From VAZQ01 sp963756715 (GTDB lineage: Bacteria; Pseudomonadota; Alphaproteobacteria; Rhizobiales; Xanthobacteraceae), in assembly GCA_963756715.1 (NCBI GenBank), contig CAVWOV010000028.1, positions 186,001 to 250,000 of the forward strand: 64,000 bases of DNA, in the 5' to 3' direction. The notes beneath the pieces are model-generated. The model searched no databases, was not told where the DNA came from, and saw only the letters and a list, made by a program, of their open reading frames with translations. Shown here one piece after another: positions 55,597 through 63,703 of the stretch (its first letter is position 1; the number at the start of each line of letters is the position of its first letter). A program made the position numbers and the translations under genes.

Positions 55597-56133
55597 TTAG
55601 CGCGAGCCGGTGGTGGCTGCACCATTCAAGGATTCCGCCCTGGCCAGATGCTTCTGGAGCGTCGGCAGCGCTTCCCGGGCGTAATTGGCGGCGGCATCAT
55701 TACGCTGCGCCTCGGCCTGATAGTTGCGGATGTCCTGCTGGTGATCGGCAACCATCGCCTTGATGAAGGCGGAGTCGAATTGCGCACCCTTGAGCTTCGC
55801 CAGCTTGTCGTGGTCGGCCTGTTGCTCTTGGCTGGGCGTGGTCGGCGGCGTAACCTTCAGGGTCTGCGCCACTTCTTGCGCCTTCTGCTTGGCGGCGGAA
55901 TGATCCTGCTCGAGCATTTTTCCGAATGACCGGACACTCTCGCTGGCGCCGTTCTTCTGGGCAAGCTTGCCCATCTCGATTTCAGCCAGGTTGCCCTGGA
56001 TCGCTTCTTTGATGAAGGTCGCACTCGCGTTCGATGCCTTGCCTTGCGTCGTGTTGCTTTGGGCGAACGCCGCGGCTCCACCCAATGCCAGAGTTGCCGC
56101 AACCGCGGCGCTTAGAACCAGTTTCATGGTCAT
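55597..56133 (-). CDS. DUF4142 exported protein
   Basis: 178 residues. A signal peptide (cleavage after AAFAQ) precedes a ferritin-like helical DUF4142 domain: FIKEAIQGNLAEIEMGKLAQ, LEQDHSAAKQKAQEVA, FDSAFIKAMVADHQQDI and the end LPTLQKHLARAE. The function of DUF4142 is unknown. It has its own good ribosome site (GAGGAG) and terminator, and lies between portal and gp3.5, where GTA clusters normally have no such gene. Probably an inserted cassette. Confidence 0.87.
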   Translation of the reverse strand: MTMKLVLSAAVAATLALGGAAAFAQSNTTQGKASNASATFIKEAIQGNLAEIEMGKLAQKNGASESVRSFGKMLEQDHSAAKQKAQEVAQTLKVTPPTTPSQEQQADHDKLAKLKGAQFDSAFIKAMVADHQQDIRNYQAEAQRNDAAANYAREALPTLQKHLARAESLNGAATTGSR

Positions 56134-56245
56134 GATCTTCTCCTCGCCTGTGGAACTCCGCCGGATGATCGGCGGTGTTTGACAGGGCAACGGGGAGTTG
56201 TCGCATCGGTTCCTGTGACACCGGGACATTCAGGCCAAACGGCGA

Positions 56246-57475
56246 TCAAGCGGCCGTGATCCCGTCGCCGCCGGCGATCGCCCCGTAGCCGACCGCGGCG
56301 CGCTGCTCGTTGACGGTGAGGAACGGCGCGTTGGTGACGCGCTCCCATAGCGCGGCGCGGTCGGACGCGAGCGCCTCGATCCGGTCGGTGTCGACCGCAA
56401 GCCGCACCTCCGGTCCAAACACCGGCGCGAGCCATTGCGTCAGCGCCGCCGCCATACGATTGACGAGCGGCAGCACCGTCGCGCGCCAGAACACCCGGTT
56501 GGCCTCCTGGTAGTTCGAATAGGTGTTGTCGCCCGGGATGCCGAGCAGCATCGGCGGCACGCCGAAAGCGAGCGCGATCTCGCGCGCGGCGGCATGCTTC
56601 GCCTCCATGAAATCCATATCCTTGGGCGAGAGCGACATCGCCTTCCAGTCGAGTCCGCCTTCGAGCAGCAGCGGCCGCCCGGCATTCACCGCGCCCTGAT
56701 AGGTCTGCTCCAGTTCCTGCTTCAGCCGCTCAAACTGGCTGTCCGAGAGCACCGAACCCTCGGGCCCGGCATAGACCAGCGCGCCGGAAGGCCGCGCCGC
56801 GTTGTCGAGCAGCGCCTTGTTCCATTTCGCCGCGGCGTTGTGCGTGTCGACCGCAACGGCGGCGGCTTCGAGCGCGCTCAAGCCGTAGTGATCGTCGAGC
56901 GGATTGAAGCAGGTGAGATGCAGGATCGGCGGAACGGGCGGCGTGTTCTGGTCGAAGCGCACGGTGCGCCCGGCCGCGGTGTAGTCATAGGCCTGCGCCC
57001 AGCCGTCGGCGCCCGGCACCACGCGCATGCGATCGGGCCGCAGCGCGTAGAGTTCGCGCACGCCGACACCGCCCTGCCCTTCGATCGTGACTGCCTCGAC
57101 GTAGGCATTGCCGGCGAGCAGGAGATAGCCGTAGAGCGCCTCAAACAGCGTGGCGCCGTCCTGGCGCGGATTGGGCCGCGTCACCAAGTCCATGAGCGGG
57201 TGGCGGTCGCGCTCGGCCGCGCCCTCATAGAGCAGGAACGTACAGGATGCCGCGTTCTCGGCGACAAGCTTCACCGCGCGATGGACGATGGCGTTCTGCA
57301 TGAAGCCTTCGCGCGCCAGCGCCGCATAGTCGCGCGGCGTGAAGCGCGCGCGCCCGCCTGACTCGAACGCGATCAGCCGCGCGGTGCGCGAGGCCTTGGC
57401 TTCGGGCGGTCGCAACAGAATTCCGTAGGCGACTAAACATCGTTGATTCCATTTTGCGGGGATCGGCACGCGCAT
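56246..57475 (-). CDS. GTA gp3 portal protein (HK97 type)
   Basis: About 409 residues. Family features: AREGFMQNAIVHRAVKLVAE, RPNPRQDGATLFEALYGYLL, YGLSALEAAAVAVDTHNAAA, GVPPMLLGIPGDNTYSNYQE and WLAPVFGPEVRLAVDTDRIE. The N-terminus is doubtful. An ATG at 57,440 in another frame gives a more typical start (MFSRLRNSVA) leading to PPEAKASRTARLIAF if one base near 57,415 is shifted. So another indel may be present; the given start (57,475) is simply the longest open frame. Confidence 0.9.
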   Translation of the reverse strand: MRVPIPAKWNQRCLVAYGILLRPPEAKASRTARLIAFESGGRARFTPRDYAALAREGFMQNAIVHRAVKLVAENAASCTFLLYEGAAERDRHPLMDLVTRPNPRQDGATLFEALYGYLLLAGNAYVEAVTIEGQGGVGVRELYALRPDRMRVVPGADGWAQAYDYTAAGRTVRFDQNTPPVPPILHLTCFNPLDDHYGLSALEAAAVAVDTHNAAAKWNKALLDNAARPSGALVYAGPEGSVLSDSQFERLKQELEQTYQGAVNAGRPLLLEGGLDWKAMSLSPKDMDFMEAKHAAAREIALAFGVPPMLLGIPGDNTYSNYQEANRVFWRATVLPLVNRMAAALTQWLAPVFGPEVRLAVDTDRIEALASDRAALWERVTNAPFLTVNEQRAAVGYGAIAGGDGITAA

Positions 57476-57528
57476 GCTGCGCAAACATGCCTTTACGTGA
57501 TGACCGACTGAGCGGCGAATTCGGTGCG

Positions 57529-57633
57529 TCCCCTCCCCGCTTGCGGGGGAGGGTTAGGGAGAGGGCATGCACAAAGATTCTCGCAAGCTCACCCCCTCCC
57601 CACCCCTCCCCCGTAAACGGGGGAGGGAGCAGA
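57529..57633. repeat. Palindromic C-rich repeat, copy 6, between portal and DUF985 genes
   Basis: Left arm CCCCTCCCCGCTTGCGGGGG followed by AGGGTTAGGGAGAGGGCATGC; right arm ACCCCCTCCCCACCCCTCCC followed by CCGTAAACGGGGGAGGG. The centre is about 25 bases. Confidence 0.82.
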
Positions 57634-57690
57634 GCGGAGCGCGGCGCGTCAGCAAATACACCTCGCGAAGAAGATTTTAGTGCGCGCGGC

Positions 57691-58212
57691 TCAGGCCTTG
57701 GCCTCTGCCGCAATCGCGCGCAGGTCGGCGGCGACCGCCGGATATTTCGCGGCCAGCGCATCGAGATCGCCGATTTCGACGTCGGCCGGCGCCACGCCCG
57801 GCCACTCGGTGCTGGCGCCGAGAAACCAGCGCCGCTGTCCGACGATGCGTGCGGTATGGAACGTATTGCCGGGAATGAGGAGTTGCACCCGCTCGCCGCG
57901 CCGCAGATCGGACCCGACCGTCACGCGCTCGCTGGTGCCGTCCGCATGCAGCATGATCACCTCGATCGGATCGCCGAGATAATGATGATAGAGCTGGTCG
58001 TTGCGGATGCGGTGCAGATGCACCGGCGCGTCCGCCGTCACCATGAAATACAGCGCCGAGCCCATCGGCCGGCCGTCGGCGAACGGCGCCGGCAATCCGC
58101 CCGGCGCAATCGACTGCGCACTCATATACGTGATGCGCACGAAGCCGCAGGTCGGATGCGGCTCGAGCTTGAGCAGCGCGCGGACTTCGTTCGCAGTCAA
58201 ATCATCGATCAT
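57691..58212 (-). CDS. DUF985 cupin protein
   Basis: 173 residues, one cupin barrel. DUF985 features: MIDDLTANEVRALLKLEPHP, GSALYFMVTADAPVHLHRI, YHHYLGDPIEVIMLHADG and RWFLGASTEWPG. The His-containing strands fit a metal or sugar-type ligand site; activity is unknown. It lies between TerL and portal, on the same strand, followed by repeat copy 6. It is not a GTA structural gene; probably an inserted passenger. Confidence 0.88.
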   Translation of the reverse strand: MIDDLTANEVRALLKLEPHPTCGFVRITYMSAQSIAPGGLPAPFADGRPMGSALYFMVTADAPVHLHRIRNDQLYHHYLGDPIEVIMLHADGTSERVTVGSDLRRGERVQLLIPGNTFHTARIVGQRRWFLGASTEWPGVAPADVEIGDLDALAAKYPAVAADLRAIAAEAKA

Positions 58213-58291
58213 CGCCGGTCCTCGCATCCCGCTGCGGAGCACGCAGCGTAAGACCGCGTTACTGCCGAAGCCATCCAAACCTGCGTCAAGG

Positions 58292-59656
58292 TTAAAGCCC
58301 CCTCACCCGCGGCTCGCCCTTGGCGCCGAACGACAGCGACGCCACCGCCCACACCAGCGCATCGAGCCGGTCGGGCGAACGGCCGGACGACAGCCCGTCC
58401 CGGGCGAAATCGCACATCTCGTCTTCCAGCGCGGGAAACACGCCGGCGTGTTTCACCTTGCCTTGTTCGTAGAGCGCCGCCACCGGCTCGGCGCGCAACC
58501 ACTTGCCGCGCGAGGCCCGCACCGGCACCACCGGGACGCTCCGGTCGGCCTCGCCGATCACCGCGCGCACCATGTCGCCGCCCTGGTTGACCTCAACGAT
58601 CAGCGCATCCGCTTCGACCCTATGCCACAGCGCGATTGCCTTGGCGGCCCAGCCGGCAGGCGAGAGCCCGGCGACGGTCTCGTCGGCCATCACGTAGATC
58701 ATTCCATTGGCGGCGCGTCCCGCCGCCACCAGCCCGCAGGCATCAGCGCGCTTCCCCGTCGAGGCCGGCGGATCGACCGCCACCACGATGCGCTCGACCG
58801 GCGGCGCCACATCGACGCGGCAGGTCTCCAGCAGCGCACGCGACCACAGCGCATCGGCCCGGTCCTCGACGATCTCGCCGTCGATCTCCTGGCGGCCGAC
58901 GCGCGTGCCCGCATAGCGTTCCAGCACATGGTCCAGAAACGCCGGCGACAGATGCCGCGCGTTCGCCTGCGTGCCCGCGCGCGTTGGCGCGGTCGCCGGA
59001 TCGGCGATCAACCGCTTGAGTAACGCGATCGGCCGCGGCGTGGTGGTGATCACCTGCCGCGGATGCGCGCCCAAACGCAGTCCGAACTGCAGCACCTCGA
59101 AGGCAGCCTCGGCGTGACGCCACTTCGCGAGCTCGTCGGCCCAGGCGGCATGAAACTGCGGCCCGCGCAAACTCTCCGGATCTTCGGCGGAAAACGCCTG
59201 CGCCACTGTGCCGTTCGGCCATTCGACGCGCCGGCGCGAAGGAATCCACACCGGCCGTTCGTGCGGCCGGTGCACCGCGAGCAATCCCGAGACGCCCTCG
59301 ATCATCACCTCGCGCACCTCGTGTTCGCTTTCGCCGATCAGCGCGATGCGGCCGCCCGGGGCGGCGTAGGGCAATTCGCCGAGCGCCAGCGCGCGCACCC
59401 ATTGCGCGCCGGCACGCGTCTTGCCGGCGCCGCGGCCGCCGAGAATGAGCCAGGTGCGCCACGCGCCGCCGGCCTGCGCGGCGTCCGGCGGCCGTTGATG
59501 CGGATGCGAGAACTGCAGCCAGTCGTGCGACCAGCGCTCAAGTTCATTGCTCTGGAGCTTCGCCAGGAGCCCGATCCGCTCGGGCGGCGACAATCGCGTC
59601 CATGCGGCGTGCAAGCTCGCGACGGAACTCGTCGATGTCTCGTGGCCCGTCGTCAT
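58292..59656 (-). CDS. GTA gp2 large terminase (TerL)
   Basis: 454 residues. ATPase domain: Walker A GGRGAGKTRAGAQW (about residue 74) and a Walker B-like region ending AAWADELAKW. The nuclease domain has the acidic residues in VVAVDPPAS, DALIVEVNQGGD and SPDRLDALVWAV. It packages DNA into GTA heads, headful style in RcGTA. The ATG at 59,656 lies within the gp1 gene (113-base overlap). Confidence 0.95.
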   Translation of the reverse strand: MTTGHETSTSSVASLHAAWTRLSPPERIGLLAKLQSNELERWSHDWLQFSHPHQRPPDAAQAGGAWRTWLILGGRGAGKTRAGAQWVRALALGELPYAAPGGRIALIGESEHEVREVMIEGVSGLLAVHRPHERPVWIPSRRRVEWPNGTVAQAFSAEDPESLRGPQFHAAWADELAKWRHAEAAFEVLQFGLRLGAHPRQVITTTPRPIALLKRLIADPATAPTRAGTQANARHLSPAFLDHVLERYAGTRVGRQEIDGEIVEDRADALWSRALLETCRVDVAPPVERIVVAVDPPASTGKRADACGLVAAGRAANGMIYVMADETVAGLSPAGWAAKAIALWHRVEADALIVEVNQGGDMVRAVIGEADRSVPVVPVRASRGKWLRAEPVAALYEQGKVKHAGVFPALEDEMCDFARDGLSSGRSPDRLDALVWAVASLSFGAKGEPRVRGL

Positions 59657-60074
59657 GTTCGGAATCCGGCGGCGGCGCAGCGCCGCCCGTTTGGTCATCG
59701 AGTGCGCTCAGCTCGCGCATCGTCTTCACCAGCACGGCAAGTGTGCGCGCATCGCGCTCGCGTTCATCAGGCTGCTGCTGGTGCCGCGCCAGACGATCCT
59801 CGATGTCGCGCACTTGCGCTTCCGCTGTGCGCCACAGCCGTCCGACCAGCGCGACCCGGTCACCACTCAGCCGTCGCCGCCGCCGTGCGCGCTTGATGCC
59901 ATTCGATCGGCGCGGCAACGGCTCGAGATGCAAGTCGCCATCGGCGGGACCACCGTCGAACCAGTAATAGAGCGTGCCCTCGCTCATCTCGCAGACCTTG
60001 CGGATGCGGGCGACAGGCTCGCCGTCGAGATACATCTGCCGCGCGCGCGCGACCTGTTCGGGTGAATGACGCAT
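59544..60074 (-). CDS. GTA gp1 small terminase-like protein
   Basis: 176 residues. It begins MRHSPEQVARARQMYLDGEP with a helix-turn-helix (VARIRKVCEMSEGTLYYWF) expected to bind DNA. A basic linker (KRARRRRR) and a helical oligomerisation part (AEAQVRDIEDRLARHQQQ) follow, with an acidic tail. Position before TerL and layout fit the small terminase. It is the first gene of the cluster. Confidence 0.75.
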   Translation of the reverse strand: MRHSPEQVARARQMYLDGEPVARIRKVCEMSEGTLYYWFDGGPADGDLHLEPLPRRSNGIKRARRRRRLSGDRVALVGRLWRTAEAQVRDIEDRLARHQQQPDERERDARTLAVLVKTMRELSALDDQTGGAAPPPDSEHDDGPRDIDEFRRELARRMDAIVAARADRAPGEAPEQ

Positions 60075-60333
60075 GGCGGAGCGCTCGCGGTTCATCGTCC
60101 GCGGCTGGCGCAGACCATTTCAGCGGATGACGCATACGCGTCAGTGATACCGGGGGTGGATGTCTTGGAAGCGCTGTGCGTTCTGGGGGCCCAAGTGCGC
60201 CTGATCACCGGGGCGCAACTCTTGACCATGCCTGAACCCTACCGGAGCAGCGTCACGCTGTCAAGCACTATTTTCCTATGAGAGGAAATTAATCTCAAGA
60301 AACCCATTCGGCTCGCAAAAGGCCGGCGTCGTT
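60075..60333 (-). promoter_or_regulatory. Upstream region of the GTA cluster (candidate promoter)
   Basis: 259 bases between dacF and gp1, both read leftward. An AT-rich part at about 60,265-60,300 holds the inverted repeat TTTCCTATGAGAGGAAA (60,272-60,288). No CtrA box and no clear sigma-70 motif was found. It is the only sizeable gap before gp1, so a cluster promoter is expected here; this is inferred from position. Confidence 0.35.
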
Positions 60334-61674
60334 CTACTGCTGCCTCGCCGCCCTGCCCGCGCGGCGCTCGGCATGCCGCGAACGAACAGCGGCATCCGGC
60401 GCGGCGGAGTTTTCGGCGTTGCCGGCCGCCCGGCGCGACCGGCGCGGCGGATCCTTTTCGGCCTTGGCGGCTTTCGATGCCTTCCCGCCCTTGCCACCGG
60501 CCTTTTCCTTATCAGCCTGCTTCACCTTCTCGGCTTTCCGCTCCTGATCTTCCTTGCTGCCGGGCGGCGCATCGTCGCGCTCGCTGGGCGGAACGTCGGT
60601 GCGGTAGTTCGCCTTCCCCGGGATGATGTTCGTCGCCATCAGCTCGATCGGAACGCTGCGCTCGCTCGCCAGCGCCGGCGCTATCAGGTCAGGCGCGGCG
60701 GCCGCCGTCACCGGCGCGCCGTTGGACCCGAGCTCGGTGAGGATCGGCGCCGAGCGTTCCACCGACGCTTTCGGCAGATACTCCTCGATCAGTTCGCGCA
60801 TGCGGTTGTCTCGCGCCCCGTTCGAGGGACCGCCCAACACCACGGCAACGACCTGTTTGTCGTCGCGCTTCACCGACGTCACGAGATTGTAGCCCGAGGC
60901 TTGCGTATAGCCGGTCTTGATGCCGTCGACGCCCTTCACGTTGCCGAGGAGGCCGTTGTGGTTGCGGATCTCCTGCTTGCGAAACCTGAAGCTCGGCGTC
61001 GAGAAGTAGGTGAAATATTGCGGGAAGCGGTGCTGGATGGCGCGACCCAACGTCGCCTGGTCGCGCGCGGTGGTGATCTGCAGGTCGGCCGGCAGGCCCG
61101 AGGCGTTGACGTAGATCGTGCTCGACATGCCGAGCGCGATCGCCTTGCGCGTCATCAGCCGGGCGAAGTCCTCTTCGCTGCCGCCGATCGCTTCGGCGAT
61201 CACCGAGGCGGCGTCGTTCGCAGACCGGGTGACGAGGCCCATGATGGCGTCCTCGACCTTGAGCGTCTGGCCGACCTTGAGGCCAAGCTTGGTCGGCGGA
61301 CGGGAAGCGGCGTGGGCGGAAATCGGCATTTGCGAATCGAGCTTGAGATGGCCGGCTTCGAGCTGCTCGAACAACATATAGAGCGTCATGATCTTGGTAA
61401 TCGAGGCCGGATGCCGCGGCTCGTCGGCCTTGGTATCGTGCAGCACCTCGCCGGACTTGTCGTCGACGACGATCGCCGCGTAGCGGGTCCAGCCGGTGAA
61501 CGAAACGCGCGCACGGTTCTTGCCGACCTTGCCGGATTTGCCAGCATTGCCCTCTGCATGGCTCTTTTTCGCGCTGCGCGCGTCGGCGTGATCCCACGTC
61601 GCCGCCGTCATCGTCAAAGATGCCATGAGGCCGACGATGGCAAGGCGCAAAAAAGCAGCGTGCCCCAAGCTCAT
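60334..61674 (-). CDS. D-alanyl-D-alanine carboxypeptidase (PBP5/6, S11 family)
   Basis: 446 residues. The signal peptide is about 1-33. The S11 triad motifs are all present: SITK (S-x-x-K, about residue 90), SAN (RSANDAASV) and KTG (DGIKTGYTQASG). It trims terminal D-Ala from peptidoglycan stem peptides in the periplasm. The C-terminal 100 residues are Lys/Arg/Ala-rich and low complexity, without the usual amphipathic anchor. It is read toward the GTA cluster, but its product is an ordinary housekeeping enzyme. Confidence 0.93.
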   Translation of the reverse strand: MSLGHAAFLRLAIVGLMASLTMTAATWDHADARSAKKSHAEGNAGKSGKVGKNRARVSFTGWTRYAAIVVDDKSGEVLHDTKADEPRHPASITKIMTLYMLFEQLEAGHLKLDSQMPISAHAASRPPTKLGLKVGQTLKVEDAIMGLVTRSANDAASVIAEAIGGSEEDFARLMTRKAIALGMSSTIYVNASGLPADLQITTARDQATLGRAIQHRFPQYFTYFSTPSFRFRKQEIRNHNGLLGNVKGVDGIKTGYTQASGYNLVTSVKRDDKQVVAVVLGGPSNGARDNRMRELIEEYLPKASVERSAPILTELGSNGAPVTAAAAPDLIAPALASERSVPIELMATNIIPGKANYRTDVPPSERDDAPPGSKEDQERKAEKVKQADKEKAGGKGGKASKAAKAEKDPPRRSRRAAGNAENSAAPDAAVRSRHAERRAGRAARQQ

Positions 61675-62020
61675 TGAAACGCTCCGGTCTGAGGGCTGTC
61701 GCTACAATAAATCTTAAATCCGCGCCGGTGGCTGTAATCCGCAGGCAACAGTCGGCGGAAATCGTGCCAAGTTTGGCTTTCGTTAACGCAAATTAACTGA
61801 CTCGCAGGGCCAGGGCGATGCCGGCGACCGCCCGCGGCCGCCGGTCTTGCGCGTGAGCGGGATACGGTGGCCGAAGCTGGTGCGGCGATGGCTGGGTTGA
61901 AAGCTTGGCACGGTGACGACGAAACGGTGACGACGAATCATCAAGACGCGGAGCGACGCTGTACGCGGAGCGGCGCTGTGCCGCGGGCTAAAGTCCGCGG
62001 CGGCGCACCACCATAATGCC
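61675..62020. other. 346-base intergenic region with short tandem repeats
   Basis: Right of the dacF start. CGGTGACGACGAA occurs twice (61,911 and 61,925). ACGCGGAGCGACGCTGT and ACGCGGAGCGGCGCTGT are adjacent (61,946-61,979). CCGCGGGCTAAAGTCCGCGG forms a hairpin (61,981-62,000). TTAACGCAAATTAAC at 61,783-61,797 is near the CtrA consensus but has a 6-base spacer. The dacF promoter should lie at the left side. No gene seen. Confidence 0.5.
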
Positions 62021-62287
62021 TCAATCCGGCCAGCCGGACTCGGCGTGACGGAGAATTTCTTCCCTGATCCACGGGTCCGGGTCGCGGCCGATCACCTTGC
62101 CGCCAAACACCACGTCATCGGAATCGTGGGAGACCCTTGGGTGGCGCACGATGGGTGGCCGGTAATGTGGTGCCGCCTCGTAGGAGGAATAGGCATGGTG
62201 CCTGGCCTGCGCCAGCGCCGGGCTGGAGATGAACGCGGAGAGCATCAACAGAAAGAGCATTCGCATCGGAAATCTCGCGGTTGTCAT
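62021..62287 (-). CDS. Small exported protein, unknown
   Basis: 88 residues. A signal peptide (MRMLFLLMLSAFISSPALAQ preceded by seven residues) precedes a short mature part rich in His, Pro and Arg, ending WIREEILRHAESGWPD. AGGAGGGG lies just upstream of the ATG at 62,287. No family recognised. Confidence 0.65.
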   Translation of the reverse strand: MTTARFPMRMLFLLMLSAFISSPALAQARHHAYSSYEAAPHYRPPIVRHPRVSHDSDDVVFGGKVIGRDPDPWIREEILRHAESGWPD

Positions 62288-62589
62288 TCCCCTCCTGGCA
62301 TGACAACGCGGTTGCCTTAGTCCAGTGCCGTCAAGTGTGCGTGAGACGCGGCCCTGGCCGTTCACGGTCGAACACGGACGAACTACTTGGCCCTTCACAA
62401 ATGGCGTGTCCGCATGGGATGCTGGGCATGGGTGGTCAGAGACCTGAGGAAGGCGACCACGGAAATCTGCCGGTCAGCCTTCAGCACCGCTCTGTCTGCC
62501 CAGGTGCCGATAGGCTTTTCACCGTCCCCCCTGTCCTCTCGCTGGGCAGGCGAGAAGGGACCAAGGCAATCGCTCCAGGGAGAATGCTC
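62288..62589. other. 302-base divergent intergenic region
   Basis: Lies between a leftward small gene and the rightward metallo-beta-lactamase-fold gene, so it should hold two promoters. No inverted repeat, terminator or RNA gene stood out. Confidence 0.4.
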
Positions 62590-63588
62590 ATGACCGAACT
62601 CAATCGCCGCACGCTGCTGTCCGGCGCCGTTGCCGCCTCCGCCGCGACCGCGCTCGCGCCGCTCGCAAGCTCGCCGGCCTTCGCCACGATGCCGCTGGCC
62701 GGTGCGCAGGCGCCGGGCTGGTATCGATATAAGCTCGGCAACTACGAGATCACCGCCGTCACCGACGGCCGCAGCACCTTCAAGCTGCCCGACACCTTCG
62801 TCGTCAACGCCAAGAAGGACGAGGTGAACGCGGCGCTGCTCGCCGCCCATATGGAAAAGGACATGATGACGATTCCGTATACCCCGGTCGTCATCAATAC
62901 CGGCGCCAAGCTCATCGTGATGGATACCGGCACCGGCGAAGCGAACTTCACCCGCAGCAAGGGCACGGGCGGTCAGTTCCACACCAATCTGAAAGCCGCC
63001 GGCATCGACCGCAATGCGGTCGATCTCGTCATCATCTCGCACTTCCACGGCGATCACATCAACGGCCTGATCACGCCGGACGGCAAGCCGTCGTTTCCGA
63101 ACGCCGAAATTCTCGTGCCGGCCGTGGAGATGAAGTACTTCATGGATGACGGCGAGATGAGCCGCCAGACCACCGATCGCATGAAGGGCGTGTTCGCCGG
63201 CACCCGTAAGGTGTTCGACGCGCTCCATCGCAAGGTCACGCCGTACGAGGCGGGCAAGGAAGTGGCGCCGGGCATCACGTCGGTCGCGACCCACGGCCAC
63301 ACTCCCGGCCACATGTCCTACGTGGTTACGTCGGGTGGCAAGACCGTCTTTGTCCAGGCCGATGTCACCAACCATCCGGCGCTGTTCGCCCGCAATCCGG
63401 GCTGGCACGCCTTCTTCGACCAGGATGCCAACATGGCCGAGGCGACGCGCCGCAAGGTCTACGACATGCTCGCGGCGGACAAGATGATGGTGCAGGGCTT
63501 CCACTATCCGTTCCCATCGGTGGCCTATGTGGAGAAGGCCGGGTCGGGCTACCGCGAAATGCCGGTGGCGTGGAACCCGACCTTGTAA
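62590..63588 (+). CDS. Tat-exported metallo-beta-lactamase-fold hydrolase
   Basis: 332 residues. The twin-arginine signal (LNRRTLLSGAVAASAATALA) is followed by an MBL domain. The metal motif SHFHGDHINGL (HxHxDH) is near residue 155, with later ligands in THGHTPGHMSYV and VQADVTNHPAL. It lacks obvious class B beta-lactamase features; quorum-lactone or other ester substrates are possible but unproven. GGGAG lies 7 bases before the ATG at 62,590. A terminator follows. Confidence 0.9.
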   Translation: MTELNRRTLLSGAVAASAATALAPLASSPAFATMPLAGAQAPGWYRYKLGNYEITAVTDGRSTFKLPDTFVVNAKKDEVNAALLAAHMEKDMMTIPYTPVVINTGAKLIVMDTGTGEANFTRSKGTGGQFHTNLKAAGIDRNAVDLVIISHFHGDHINGLITPDGKPSFPNAEILVPAVEMKYFMDDGEMSRQTTDRMKGVFAGTRKVFDALHRKVTPYEAGKEVAPGITSVATHGHTPGHMSYVVTSGGKTVFVQADVTNHPALFARNPGWHAFFDQDANMAEATRRKVYDMLAADKMMVQGFHYPFPSVAYVEKAGSGYREMPVAWNPTL

Positions 63589-63610
63589 GCGCGCTCTCGC
63601 ATTGAACGAA

Positions 63611-63634
63611 AAGGCCGCCGGTGTTGGCGGCCTT
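63611..63634 (+). terminator. Rho-independent terminator after the MBL-fold gene
   Basis: AAGGCCGCC (63,611-63,619) pairs with GGCGGCCTT (63,626-63,634) around GGTGTT; a T-run continues to 63,639. It sits 23 bases after the stop codon. Confidence 0.9.
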
Positions 63635-63703
63635 TTTTTGTTAGTGCCGTCTCTCGGCTCTTGCTTTGCGGTTTTGCCTGTTGCGGCGCCACCGGGTGCC
63701 GGA

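Noticed and set aside
35451..57633. Palindromic repeats as intrinsic terminators
   Set aside because: No T-runs follow the stems, several lie inside reading frames, and the elements are bipartite.
33798..60074. Ordinary temperate prophage
   Set aside because: Gene order and small tape measure match GTA; no integrase, repressor, replication gene or attachment repeats were seen in the window. Genes just outside cannot be excluded.
60272..60288. Operator for a GTA regulator at TTTCCT-ATGAG-AGGAAA
   Set aside because: Only a 6-bp arm and no known match to a GafA or CtrA site; listed only as part of the candidate promoter region.
61783..61797. CtrA-like box TTAACGCAAATTAAC upstream of dacF
   Set aside because: The spacer between the TTAA half-sites is 6 bases, not 7, so it misses the consensus.
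61911..61979. Possible CRISPR-like array
   Set aside because: Units are directly adjacent with no spacers and only two copies each; no cas gene was seen.
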